Assembly: GCA_015484945.1 (NCBI GenBank)
Contig: WFUO01000015.1
Span: 1-59,857, forward strand
Origin: Gammaproteobacteria bacterium
GTDB lineage: Bacteria > Pseudomonadota > Gammaproteobacteria > WFUO01
Length of the DNA: 59,857 nucleotides
Direction of reading: 5' to 3'
Position 1 is the stretch's first letter. Each line of letters opens with the position of its first letter. Below, piece after piece: positions 1 to 9,400 of this stretch. The notes beneath the pieces were generated by a model. The model was not told the DNA's origin. It did no database searches and worked only from the letters and a program-made list of their open reading frames with translations. Position numbers and translations under genes: made by a program.

Positions 1-330
1 CGCGAGGTCGATGATGACAGCTTCACCTATGTCTGGGATCAGGCGAAGTACAACCCCATCACTGGCGAGATGCTGTGTCACATCCATTTCAATTTTCCCG
101 ATGGCTCGCGCATCGAGCGCGCGTTCACCTACGACTGGCGCCTGTGGAGCATCCCCGAGGTGATCGAGCTGTTGCGTGAAGCGGGTTTCAGCGATACCCG
201 GGTGTACTGGGAAGAGTTCCAGGACAGCGACGATGACGACGAATATCTCGAGGGCACCGGCAACTATCGTGCGGTGACCGAGATCGAAAACCAGGAATCC
301 TGGGTGAGTTACATCGCTGCCATCGTTTGA
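1..330 (+). CDS. C-terminal part of a SAM-dependent methyltransferase-like protein (truncated by window start)
   Basis: The reading frame is open from base 1, so the N-terminus lies outside the window; 109 codons are visible. The visible part holds the end of a beta-sheet domain (FNFPDGS, then an acidic helix ending in LLREAGF) followed by VYWEE and an aromatic, acidic tail. This pattern of a helix 'xxLLREAGF' followed by a last beta strand is typical of class I methyltransferases, but the SAM-binding motifs are upstream and not visible. The stop abuts, tail to tail, the stop of the yjbQ gene on the other strand. Family assignment is an inference from the C-terminal fold pattern only. Confidence 0.6.
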   Translation, partial: REVDDDSFTYVWDQAKYNPITGEMLCHIHFNFPDGSRIERAFTYDWRLWSIPEVIELLREAGFSDTRVYWEEFQDSDDDDEYLEGTGNYRAVTEIENQESWVSYIAAIV

Positions 331-744
331 TCAGCCGCCGATCACCGTGACCGTGATCCGGCGCCGGTGCCCCATGCTGCGATGTTCCCACAGATAGACG
401 CCCTGCCAGGTGCCCAGCGCGCACTGCCCTCGGGTGACCGGAATACCGAGACCGTTTTGGGTAAGGATACTGCGCACATGGGCCGGCATGTCGTCGGGGC
501 CCTCGGCGGTATGGATGAACATCGGATCACCGTCCGGCACCAGACGCGCCATGAAGGTTTCGAGATCGGCGCGCACATCCGGATCGGCGTTCTCGCACAG
601 GATCAGCGAGGCGCTGGTGTGATGCACGAACACATGACACAGACCGGTATCCACGCCGGATTCACGCACACCGCGCTGGAGCTCTGCGGTGATGTCGTAA
701 GTACCACGCCCACGCGTGGTGATGGTGAAACTGAACTGATGCAT
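331..744 (-). CDS. yjbQ: YjbQ / UPF0047 family protein
   Basis: 137 residues, the usual length of the YjbQ (UPF0047) family. The family signature is visible: HVFVHHTSASLILCEN around residues 37-52, then an acidic DPDVRADLE stretch, a PDDMPAHVR segment and a LGTWQGVYLWEHR strand near the C-terminus. Some members have weak thiamine phosphate synthase activity, but the physiological role is not settled. An AGGAG sits 7 nt before the ATG. Its start is only 32 bp from the start of the divergent thioredoxin-like gene, so the two promoters must overlap or lie inside the genes. Confidence 0.9.
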   Translation of the reverse strand: MHQFSFTITTRGRGTYDITAELQRGVRESGVDTGLCHVFVHHTSASLILCENADPDVRADLETFMARLVPDGDPMFIHTAEGPDDMPAHVRSILTQNGLGIPVTRGQCALGTWQGVYLWEHRSMGHRRRITVTVIGG

Positions 745-776
745 GCGGGGCTCCTGTTGAAACCAAGGACAAGCTC

Positions 777-1130
777 ATGACGAATCATACACAGTCGGCA
801 GATATCTTCGATACCTCGCTGGAGGGCTTCGAGCGTCAGGTCATCGATGCTTCGTATCATCGCCCGGTGCTGGTCGATTTCTGGGCCGCGTGGTGTTCGC
901 CCTGTATCGTCATCGCCCCGGTGCTGGAGAAGGTCGTGCTCGCCCGCCGGGGCGAGATTGCCCTTGCACGGCTGGAAGTCGATGAGGGCGAGAACATGAA
1001 ACTGGCCGGCAGGTATCAGGTGCGCGGCTTTCCCACCATCATCCTGTTTCGCAACGGCGAGGAACAGGGGCGTTTCAGCGGCGCCCGGCCCGCGCACGAA
1101 ATCGAGGCATTTATTGATCGGTATCTGTGA
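777..1130 (+). CDS. Thioredoxin-like protein with a WCSPC active site
   Basis: 117 residues with a complete thioredoxin fold: strand VLVDFWAAW, active site Cys40-Ser-Pro-Cys43, a lysine-poor helix, strand IALARLEVDE and the cis-proline GFPT near residue 84, then FRNGEEQGRFSGA. The standard CGPC is CSPC here, which in other thioredoxins shifts redox potential; both catalytic cysteines are intact. No signal peptide, so cytoplasmic. AAGGA precedes the ATG. Divergent from yjbQ. Likely a disulfide reductase of unknown substrate. Confidence 0.88.
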   Translation: MTNHTQSADIFDTSLEGFERQVIDASYHRPVLVDFWAAWCSPCIVIAPVLEKVVLARRGEIALARLEVDEGENMKLAGRYQVRGFPTIILFRNGEEQGRFSGARPAHEIEAFIDRYL

Positions 1131-1151
1131 TTCCTTTTGCCTTCTCATTCA

Positions 1152-1442
1152 AACGCAGGGACGCAAAGGCGCAAAGAACGCGGAGGTAATATCATAGTTG
1201 CCGATTGCCCGGCCTTTACACAGTTTCCTGTTGTCGTAAATACCCATGAATCACCAGAAAACATTTAACCACTGGGAACACGGGGAGCAGTGGGAAAAGC
1301 CTTGTTTATAAACCCGGTATTCGCTGTATTTCTCATGTTCAACTGAGCTTGCGGTTTGCTATAACGTGCCAGAAAATTTCATGCGCTTGACGAATTCGTG
1401 AACAAGCCTTCATTCCTCCGCGTTTTTTGCGTCTCTGCGTTC
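1152..1442. repeat. Intergenic inverted pair of GCG-type heptad repeats
   Basis: The 332-bp gap between the thioredoxin and the next gene holds no credible ORF. Positions 1152-1186 read as degenerate tandem units of the type ACGCAGGG-ACGCAAAG-GCGCAAAG-AACGCGGAGG; positions 1415-1442 are nearly the reverse complement (CCTCCGCG...TGCGTCTCTGCGTT). The roughly 230 bp between are AT-richer and also contain GGGAACACGGGGAGCAGTGGG at about 1275-1295. Related CACGGAG-type arrays occur at 26142-26213 and 50601-50712. Confidence 0.6.
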
Positions 1443-1462
1443 CATATTTCAGGTACGATATT

Positions 1463-1792
1463 TTATTTACCGGGCTGGTAGATGCGGGTGTTGAGGGGTT
1501 CGCCGTAGATGTCGATGTTGACGGCCTCTGTGCCCGGCATCCGGGTGACGATATAGCCGGCCAGCAGGCGGGCCATGTTGTCGTTGCCGGTTTCGATCGC
1601 GGTCATCAGCTTGTCGGCGACGATCTGGCAACGCTGTTCGGTATCCGGGCTTTCGATGAATTCCGGCCCCATCTTCCAGCCGCCATCCATGTCGCGGTCG
1701 ATCTTGTCGAAGAAGTCGTGCCCTTCCTCCAGTACCATCTCGGGTATCTCTATCTTGTGCAGCTCATTGCCGATATAGACGTCCAGCTTCAT
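1463..1792 (-). CDS. Conserved-looking small hypothetical protein
   Basis: 109 residues, acidic, no signal peptide, membrane segment or cysteine cluster. It starts MKLDVYIGNELHKIEIPEMV, a two-strand beta pattern, followed by an acidic helical region with FDKIDRDMDGGWKMGP and a helix QRCQIVADKLMTAIETGND, and ends in a short strand. I do not recognise the family. Codon use matches its neighbours and the frame is clean, so it is probably a real gene. It is divergent from the diguanylate cyclase gene with about 108 bp between the starts. Confidence 0.65.
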   Translation of the reverse strand: MKLDVYIGNELHKIEIPEMVLEEGHDFFDKIDRDMDGGWKMGPEFIESPDTEQRCQIVADKLMTAIETGNDNMARLLAGYIVTRMPGTEAVNIDIYGEPLNTRIYQPGK

Positions 1793-1900
1793 GTTGCTAT
1801 CCTGTAGTGGTCGGGACGTGCGATTCTATCATATGCAGGGATTACAGCCCCGCCTGTCGGTGCCGATAAGGGGTGTATTGAGGTTGTTTGGGCGGATTCG

Positions 1901-3553
1901 ATGGCGCAAGACGGAACAACGCAGTCAAAGACCCTGCGCGATGTCAGGATACGTTATCTGAGACAATTGCCGGCGCGGGTTCAGCGGCTCGAGGATGGCT
2001 GGCGCGCGCTGGACGGCGAATCGTGCAGCACGGTGGCCGAGCGCCTGTATAACGAGTTGCATGGCCTCAAGGGCTCGGGCGCCACGTTCGGCTTTCCCGA
2101 GATCAGCGAAATCGCGCGTGAGCTGGAGGAGATGCTCGGTCATGGCGGTGAACCCGACGAAACCTGCCGGCGGCATTTCGGGCAGCGCCTGGCCAGGCTC
2201 AGGGAACTTGCCGATGAGCTCGCCGGTCAATCGCCGCCCGCAGTCGATACAGACGAAACACCGATGGTTCCGGTCGGTATCGGCAGGCGTCTGCTGATCG
2301 TCGATGACGATCCCGAACAGGCCGAGCTGTTGCGCCTGAAGCTGGAGCAATACGGTTATGAGGTCGGTATCCTGCAGGATCTCGGGCAGATCGAATCATC
2401 ACTGAAAGAACATGCCGTTGACGTGATCCTGATGGATATCGTACACCAGCACGACAAGGAGGCGGGCCTCAACATCATCAGCGAATTGCGCGACCACGGG
2501 ATCGACCTGCCGCCGTTGATCTTTACCTCGGCGCGTGGTGATATCCATGCCCGGCTGCGCGCCACCCAGGCCGGCGGCAGCGGCTATTTCGTCAAGCCGG
2601 TCGATGTCCAGGCGCTGGTCGATACGCTCGATCGCCTGGTGCAGGTTGCCGACGAAGAACCCTGCCGGGTCATGATCGTGGATGATGCCGCGTCACTGAC
2701 GGAATACTATCGCAGCGTGCTTGAGGAGGCGGGCATGCAGGTGTCTGTCGTGGACGACCTGTCACGCCTGTTGCCGCTGATGTCGGAATTCGCACCCGAG
2801 TTGATCCTCCTGGACACCTGTTTCGGCCGCTACAGTGGTATCGACATCGCCGCGATGATCCGTCAGGACGAGAGCTGGCTCAGGGTGCCGATCGTGTTCC
2901 TGTCGGGTGAATCCACGATCGAGCGGCGCCTGCAGGCGATCCGCGTGGGCGCCGACGACTATTTGACCAAGCCCATCCATGACGACTATCTGGTGACTTC
3001 GGTACGCATGCGTATCCGGCGTTACCGCAACTTGCGCATGATGATGGAACGCGACAGCCTGACCGGCCTGCTCGATCACGTGCATATCAAGGAGCGGCTG
3101 GACGTGGAGGTCGGGCGGGCATTGCGTCAGCATGCGTCACTGGTGTTCGCAATGCTGGATATCGATCATTTCAAGCAGATCAACGATCATCATGGACATG
3201 CCGCGGGTGACCGGGTGATCAAGAACCTGTCGCGCATGATGACACGGCGCCTGCGCAGTTCCGACATTACCGGGCGCTATGGTGGCGAGGAGTTCGCCGT
3301 AATCCTGCCCGATACCTCGATAACCGACGCCACGCGGTTGATGGATTCGCTGCGCGAACGGTTCTCCGACATGATACACGAGTCGGAAGGGCGGCGTTTC
3401 CGCGTGACGTTCAGCTGCGGGCTGGCGGCGTTTCCGGATTTCGATCATGTGCAGGGTCTGCTGGAAGCGGCCGACCGGGCGCTTTACCGGGCCAAGGCGG
3501 CAGGCCGCAATCGGATCGAGATCGCCACGCCTGACGATCAGGGTCAGGTATAG
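1901..3553 (+). CDS. Hpt-REC-REC-GGDEF diguanylate cyclase
   Basis: 550 residues, cytoplasmic. Domains in order: an N-terminal Hpt domain with phospho-accepting His54 in NELHGLKGSGATFGF; a first receiver (about 129-248) with the acidic pocket IVDDD and Asp179; a second receiver (about 256-372) with Asp305 and the TKP lysine; and a C-terminal GGDEF domain with active-site GGEEF at 461-465. RSSD at 452-455 lies five residues before GGEEF, the expected RxxD inhibitory site. It should make c-di-GMP under phosphorelay control, receiving phosphate from an unlinked kinase. Its last 10 bp overlap the sthA stop on the other strand. Confidence 0.93.
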   Translation: MAQDGTTQSKTLRDVRIRYLRQLPARVQRLEDGWRALDGESCSTVAERLYNELHGLKGSGATFGFPEISEIARELEEMLGHGGEPDETCRRHFGQRLARLRELADELAGQSPPAVDTDETPMVPVGIGRRLLIVDDDPEQAELLRLKLEQYGYEVGILQDLGQIESSLKEHAVDVILMDIVHQHDKEAGLNIISELRDHGIDLPPLIFTSARGDIHARLRATQAGGSGYFVKPVDVQALVDTLDRLVQVADEEPCRVMIVDDAASLTEYYRSVLEEAGMQVSVVDDLSRLLPLMSEFAPELILLDTCFGRYSGIDIAAMIRQDESWLRVPIVFLSGESTIERRLQAIRVGADDYLTKPIHDDYLVTSVRMRIRRYRNLRMMMERDSLTGLLDHVHIKERLDVEVGRALRQHASLVFAMLDIDHFKQINDHHGHAAGDRVIKNLSRMMTRRLRSSDITGRYGGEEFAVILPDTSITDATRLMDSLRERFSDMIHESEGRRFRVTFSCGLAAFPDFDHVQGLLEAADRALYRAKAAGRNRIEIATPDDQGQV

Positions 3554-4944
3554 GCGCTGAGCCGGTTCCAGGCGTCCAGCGCGGCCACCTTGTAGGCCTC
3601 GGCCAGGGTCGGATAATTGAAGACGTTTTCCAGGAAGTAGTCCAGTGTGCCACCCAGCGTCAGTACCGCCTGGCCGATGTGGATCAACTCGGTGGCATGT
3701 TCACCCAGGATGTGAACACCGAGGATCTTGCGCGTGTCCGGGGCCACCAGCAGCTTCAGCAGCCCGCTGTCCAAGCCGATGATCTGTCCGCGCGCGGTCT
3801 CCCGCAGACGCGCGATGCCGGTCTCGTAGGGGATGTTCTTTTCGGTCAGCTCCTGTTCGTTCATGCCGATCATGCTGATCTCCGGTACCGCATAGATGCC
3901 GAACGGGAAGTGCTCGGGCGGGCTGGCATCACAAACGCCGAACGCATGACAGGCCACCAGCCGGCCCTGTTCCATCGAGGTCGAGGCCAGGCTGGGAAAG
4001 CCGATGACGTCCCCGGCCGCATAGATATGCGCCACACAGGTCTGGAAATGTTCATTGACCGGTATCCGCCGGCGCTCGTCGGGTTCGATGCCGGCCTTGT
4101 CCAGACCCAGGTCATAGGTCGATCCCATGCGTCCGGCGGCGAACAGGGCAACCTCGGTGACAATACGCTTGCCGCTGGCCAGCAACGTGACGACCTGGCC
4201 CTGTTCGTTTTTTTCCACGCTGGCCACCTTCTCACCCAGGCGGACCATGGTGCCGCGTTCACGCATGTAGTGCAGCAGTTCCTCGACCAGTTCATGGTCG
4301 AGAAAACCGAGCAGTTCCTTGCGTCCGTCGATCAGGGTGACCTTGGTATCCAGCGTGCCGAAGATGGACGCATATTCCACACCGATCACACCGGCACCGA
4401 TGATGGCCATGGTGCGCGGGGTCTTCTTCAGTTTCAACAGCGCATCACTGTCGATAATGGTTTCATTGTCGAATGGTACGTCGTCCTTCTTTACCGGCCT
4501 GCTGCCAGTGGCGATGAGGATCTTTTCGGCCTGGTAACAGGTGATCTCGCCGTCATGGCTCTCGACCTGAATGGTGTGCGGGTCCCTGAACGAGCCGACA
4601 CCGTAGATGACGTTGACGCCATTGCGTTGCAACTGGTCCTGGATGATGGATATTTCGTGCTGCAGGGTGATGTTCAGGCGCGTCATCAGGTCATCCATGG
4701 TCACGTGTTCCTTGAGCCGGTAGCCCTGACCATACAGTCCGCGCTGGTTCCAGCCCGACAGGTACAGGGCCGCCTCGCGCAGGGTCTTGCTCGGGATCGT
4801 GCCCGTGTGTACCGAAACGCCGCCAACTACCTGCTTGCGTTCGACGATGGCGACGCTCTTGCCCAGCTTGGCGGCCTGGATGGCCGCGCGCTGGCCCGCC
4901 GGGCCGCTGCCGATGACGAGAAAATCATAACGATGCATGTTCAT
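3544..4944 (-). CDS. sthA: Soluble pyridine nucleotide transhydrogenase SthA
   Basis: 466 residues, full length for SthA. N-terminal FAD Rossmann motif GSGPAG at 12-17; the region equivalent to the lipoamide dehydrogenase disulfide reads GGVSVHTGTIPSKTLREA, so the redox cysteines are absent as in true soluble transhydrogenases. NAD(P) motif GAGVIGVEYASIFG lies in the middle, the second FAD site AAGDVIG after it, and the dimerisation domain at the C-terminus. It equilibrates NADPH + NAD+ with NADP+ + NADH in the cytoplasm. The start has GGAGG just upstream. Downstream of moaC on the same strand, but 113 bp separate them. Confidence 0.95.
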   Translation of the reverse strand: MNMHRYDFLVIGSGPAGQRAAIQAAKLGKSVAIVERKQVVGGVSVHTGTIPSKTLREAALYLSGWNQRGLYGQGYRLKEHVTMDDLMTRLNITLQHEISIIQDQLQRNGVNVIYGVGSFRDPHTIQVESHDGEITCYQAEKILIATGSRPVKKDDVPFDNETIIDSDALLKLKKTPRTMAIIGAGVIGVEYASIFGTLDTKVTLIDGRKELLGFLDHELVEELLHYMRERGTMVRLGEKVASVEKNEQGQVVTLLASGKRIVTEVALFAAGRMGSTYDLGLDKAGIEPDERRRIPVNEHFQTCVAHIYAAGDVIGFPSLASTSMEQGRLVACHAFGVCDASPPEHFPFGIYAVPEISMIGMNEQELTEKNIPYETGIARLRETARGQIIGLDSGLLKLLVAPDTRKILGVHILGEHATELIHIGQAVLTLGGTLDYFLENVFNYPTLAEAYKVAALDAWNRLSAYT

Positions 4945-5057
4945 CCTCCGGTTGATGAGACACTAATGAGCTTAGCGTCCGCTCACCGGATTTCTATAAA
5001 AATGATCGGGTCATTACCGCTGCCGGCAGGGAGGTTGAACCGTAACCGTTGAAAGGC

Positions 5058-5543
5058 TTACGGATTGGCGGGGCGTTGCCAGGTGCCGGACTTGCCGCCT
5101 GATTTCTTCAACAGGCGAATGTCGGTGAGCGTCATGCCACGATCGACGGCCTTGCACATGTCGTAGATGGTCAGCAGTGCGGTCTGTACCGCCTGCAGGG
5201 CCTCCATTTCGACACCGGTGCTGCCGGTGGTGCGTACCGTGGCGCGGCATTGCACCAGGTTTTGCACGGTATCGGGTTCGAGCTCGATGCCGACATGGGT
5301 CAGCGCCAGTGGATGGCACAGCGGAATCAGATCGGGTGTCTTCTTGGCCGCCATGATGCCGGCGATACGGGCCACGCCGAGCACGTCGCCCTTCTTGTGC
5401 CCGCCCTCGACGATCAGGCGCAGGGTTTCCGGCTGCATGCGGATGACGCCCTCGGCCACGGCCTCGCGGTGGGTGGCGGCCTTGTCGCCGACATCCACCA
5501 TCCAGGCCTTGCCTTTCTCGTCGAAGTGGTTGAGTTCGGACAT
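5058..5543 (-). CDS. moaC: Cyclic pyranopterin monophosphate synthase MoaC
   Basis: 161 residues, standard length. Family motifs: MVDVGDK near the start, the [20 protein letters not shown] helix, [11 protein letters not shown] and a conserved [11 protein letters not shown]...LTIYDMCKA...GM segment. It converts 3',8-cyclo-7,8-dihydro-GTP to cyclic pyranopterin monophosphate in molybdenum cofactor synthesis. It is divergent from moaD with 79 bp between starts, and a palindrome carrying two back-to-back TATAAT boxes sits in that gap. moaA, the preceding enzyme, is not in the window. Confidence 0.96.
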   Translation of the reverse strand: MSELNHFDEKGKAWMVDVGDKAATHREAVAEGVIRMQPETLRLIVEGGHKKGDVLGVARIAGIMAAKKTPDLIPLCHPLALTHVGIELEPDTVQNLVQCRATVRTTGSTGVEMEALQAVQTALLTIYDMCKAVDRGMTLTDIRLLKKSGGKSGTWQRPANP

Positions 5544-5571
5544 GGCGGGCGGGTTTCCTGGCTGATTTCCG

Positions 5572-5588
5572 GTATAATGCCATTATAC
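5572..5588. promoter_or_regulatory. Palindromic divergent -10 region for moaC and moaD
   Basis: GTATAATG-C-CATTATAC is a perfect 8+1+8 palindrome. It carries TATAAT on the + strand (5573-5578, towards moaD) and TATAAT on the - strand (5587-5582, towards moaC). The two promoters would therefore compete for one site or share one regulator. No strong -35 is visible at 17 bp on either side, so assignment as a promoter rests on the -10 match and location. Confidence 0.55.
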
Positions 5589-5622
5589 GGCCATCCCGGC
5601 CGCACAACCAGCAAGGCAGAGC

Positions 5623-5853
5623 ATGATCCAGGTACGTTATTTCGCCTCGTTGCGTGAACGCATCGGCCGCGACACCGACAGCGTGGAGGCCACACGGGTG
5701 CGCACCGTGGCCGATGTCTGGCAGGTGCTGCATCCGCAACAACCCATGCCGGCCAATACGCTGTGCGCGGTCAACATGGACTATGTGGATCCGTCCTCAC
5801 CGGTCACCGATGGCGACGAGGTAGCCTTCTTTCCGCCGGTTACGGGTGGCTGA
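5623..5853 (+). CDS. moaD: Molybdopterin synthase sulfur carrier subunit MoaD
   Basis: 76 residues with a ubiquitin-like beta-grasp fold: MIQVRYFASLRERIG at the N-terminus, VNMDYVDPSSPVTDGDEVAFFPPVTGG at the C-terminus. The terminal Gly-Gly is the thiocarboxylate carrier. Its stop overlaps the moaE start by one base (TGATG), indicating translational coupling, as expected for two subunits of one enzyme. A purine-rich AAGGCAG precedes the ATG. Confidence 0.94.
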   Translation: MIQVRYFASLRERIGRDTDSVEATRVRTVADVWQVLHPQQPMPANTLCAVNMDYVDPSSPVTDGDEVAFFPPVTGG

Positions 5854-6296
5854 TGAAGATCGACATCACAGACCGGCCCTTCGACCCCTGGCAATGCATT
5901 CAGACGCACCAGCGTGACGCGCTCGAGCCCGGCAGCCATGGCGCCATGACGGTATTCGTTGGCAGCATGCGTGATTTCAACGAGGGTGACGAGGTTCAGG
6001 CCATGGAACTGGAGCATTACCCGGGCATGACCGAAAGATTTCTGCAGCGCCTGGCCGATGAGGCCGGACAGCGCTGGTCTCTTCTCGACCTGCTCATCGT
6101 GCACCGTGTCGGATACCTGCAACCGGGAGATCCCATCGTGCTCGTCGCCGTCTGGTCGGCCCATCGCCTAGACGCCTATGAGGCGAACCGTTTCCTGATG
6201 GAGGCGCTCAAGTCCCGCGCGCCGTTCTGGAAGAAGGAACAGACGTCCTGCGGCCCGCGTTGGGTGGAGAAGAACACGCCAGGCTACGGGGCCTGA
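5853..6296 (+). CDS. moaE: Molybdopterin synthase catalytic subunit MoaE
   Basis: 147 residues from the ATG that overlaps the moaD stop; an upstream in-frame extension exists but would run through most of moaD. MoaE motifs are present: MTVFVGSMRDFNEGD, LEHYPGM, IVHRVGYLQPGDPIVLVAV, APFWKKEQ (catalytic lysine loop) and the terminal WVEKNTPG. With MoaD it inserts two sulfurs to make molybdopterin. About 145 bp of AT-rich sequence follow, with two TATAAA/TATAAG-like boxes before the next gene. Confidence 0.95.
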   Translation: MKIDITDRPFDPWQCIQTHQRDALEPGSHGAMTVFVGSMRDFNEGDEVQAMELEHYPGMTERFLQRLADEAGQRWSLLDLLIVHRVGYLQPGDPIVLVAVWSAHRLDAYEANRFLMEALKSRAPFWKKEQTSCGPRWVEKNTPGYGA

Positions 6297-6441
6297 GGGT
6301 CCTTTTTCCGCTCCGCAACGGCTTTTTGCCAGCAAAAGGCTCAGGTTTTTGCTCGACAGGCCGATATAAAGGGTCTATAAGAAAAAAGCCAATAAAAATA
6401 AAGACCTCCCATCAGAGGTTTCATGAGGGGCGTGTCAAGTC

Positions 6442-9400
6442 ATGCTGGAACTGATCGTGCTGGGTGTTTCCGCGGTGCTGCAATACATTGCCGCGTTTCT
6501 GGCCATTCGCCTGACCGGTAAACTGGGTGGGTTGCTGGTCTGGGGGTCGCTGGCGGCCGCCCTGTTGCTGATGGCCGTGCGCCGCACGCTGACACTGGCC
6601 AACAATGTCTCGCGTTATCCCGACATCACGCTGACCCTGTCCACCGAACTCGTGGTATTGCTCATTTCGGTGCTGATGCTGTTTGCGATCGGTGCGATCC
6701 ACCCCATATTCCGCCGTTTCCGCGAGTCCAGGGAAGCCCTGATCGACAGCGAGCGGCGTTTCCGCGTGTTGTCCGACAACACTGCCAGCGCCACGTTCGT
6801 GTTCGACGAGTATTTCATCTACGCCAACCCGGCCGGTCTGGTCATGCTCGACTACCGGCTGGACGAACTGCGTCACAAGCGTTTCACGGACATCCTCGCC
6901 AGCGAGAGCAAACCGGCCTTCGACATCATGCTCGAACGTTTGCGGCGCGATCAGGGCAGTGTCCGTGAAGTGCTGCGTGTGCTTGACCGCCAGGGTGAAC
7001 GCCACTGGCTGGACATCACCTGTAGCGTCATCAATTATGATGGCCATCGCGCGATTCTGGCCACGGCGCTGGATATCAGCGAGAGCCGCAAGGCGGAAGC
7101 CGCCCTGCGCCAGTCGGAAGAGCGTTTCAGCAAGGCCTTTCATGCCAGTCCGGTGATGATCAGTATCTTCAGGGTCAGTGACGGCATGTGTGTGGATGTG
7201 AACGACACCTTCCTCAAGCGTCTTGGCTACGCGCGCGACGAGGTGGTGGGGCGCAAACAGGCCGAGTCCGGCATCTGGTCATCCTGCGCCACCTGTCAGG
7301 ACATGATGGGCATGCTCGATATCGTCGGCATGGGCGAGCAGATCGAAACGCAACTGACGACACAGGCGGGTGGTGAATTGCATGTCGTCGTTTCAGTCGA
7401 GCAGATCGAGCTCGACAATGAGCCCTGTGTGCTGGTTATGTGTCGCGACATCACCGAGGTGCGTCATGAGCAGAACGCCCGGATCGAACGCGAGCGCGGC
7501 CTGTTGCGCCAGCAACAGGCCCTGCTGGAGCTGTCTCACCAGTCGGTGGCCGGACGCCAGGACATGCAATCACTGCTCGAGCGCATCACCAAAAAGGCGG
7601 CCTGGACGCTCGATGTGGACCGGGTTGGTGTCTGGTTGTTCGATGAATCGGGCAGTCACCTGGTCAGCAAGGTCGTCTATGATCATCGAGAAGATGTGTT
7701 TCTCGTACCTGCCGAAGTGGCGTGTAACCGTCTTGGGGATTATTGCGAGCTGTTGTCCAGGCATCTGGTGCTGGCAGTCGAGGATGCCGCGCATGATCCG
7801 CGTATCGACGAAAAGGTGCGTGACGAATTGTTTGCCGATACCCGCGCCGTGATCGACGCCTCGGTACGCGTCAGCAACGAGCTGGTCGGGCGCCTGACAT
7901 TCGAGCACGGTCGTCCGCGCCACTGGCCGGTGGAGGCGCAGAACTTTGCCGCCACGCTGGCGGAAATGGTGGCGCTTGCGGTGGACGAGCAGCGGCGCAT
8001 CGATGCCGAACAGGCCCTGCACCGCGAGAAGGAGCTGGCCCAGACCACGGTGGACTCGATCGGCGACGGCGTCATCACTACCGATGTGCACGGGCATATC
8101 GAATTCATGAACCCGGTGGCCGAGGAACTGTGTGGATGGAAGGAAGCCGAAGCGCTGGGGCTGTCATTGATGCAGGTCGTCGATCTGATCGATGAGAAGA
8201 CACGCCGGCCGGTCGATGATCCCATCGCCGAATGCATCGGGCAGAACCGCAATATCCGTCTGCAGGGTTCGCTGTTGCTGATCAACCATGCCCGTTCACA
8301 GGAGTTTGCCGTCGAGGTGTCTGTATCCCAGATCCGCGGGCCGGACGAATCCCTGGCCGGCCTGGTGCTGGTGTTTCACGATGTCACCGAATTGCGCGGC
8401 ATGGCGCAGAAGATGTCCTACCAGGCACGTCACGATCTGCTTACCGGTCTGCTCAACCGGCGTGAGTTCGAACGCCGCCTGGAGGCGGCGTTGGCGAGTG
8501 CGCGCGATGAGGGACGGCGGCATGCGGTCTGTTATCTGGATCTCGACCAGTTCAAGGTGGTAAACGATACCTGCGGGCACGTGGCCGGCGACGAGATGCT
8601 GCGCCAGTTGGCGCAGAAACTGTCGGGCGTGGTACGCGACAGCGATACCCTGGCGCGGCTGGGCGGAGACGAGTTCGGTATCCTGCTGGACAGCTGCCCG
8701 ATCGACCGCGCGCGCGAGATCTGTCAGCAGTTACTCGATCTGGTGCGCGAGTTCCGCTTCGCATGGAAGGACAAGCTGTTCGAGATTGGCGTCAGTATCG
8801 GCCTGGTGCCGGTCAGCGCCGACAGCGGCAACCTGACCGATGTGCTCAGCGCCGCCGATTCAGCCTGCTATGTGGCCAAGGATCATGGCCGCAACCGCAT
8901 CCATATCTATCAGCCCGACGACAAGGCGTTGGCACGCCACCATGGTGACATGCTGTGGATGCAGCGTATCCAGCAGGCGCTCAATGAAGACCGTTTCGAA
9001 TTGCATCTGCAATTGATTCAACCCTTGTCGCACCATGAACGGCAATCCTGGCATGGCGAGTTCCTGCTGCGCATGCTCGATGAGCAGGGCAAGCTGGTCG
9101 GTCCCGGCTTCTTCATGTCGGCGGCCGAGCGCTATCATCTGATGCCGAGTCTAGACCGCTGGGTGGTGCGCAAGGCCTTCGAATACATTGGCCAGATACG
9201 CAATGTGTCTGATATCAGGGAATTCTCCATCAACCTGTCGGGACAGTCGCTCAACGACGAGAAGCTGATGAAGTTCATCATCGAGCTGTTCGACGAAATG
9301 CGGGTGTCCCCCGAGGAAATCTGTTTCGAGATCACCGAGACCGCGGTGATCAGCAACATGGCGCATGCGACCATCTTCATCGAGGTGTTGCGTGGCATGG

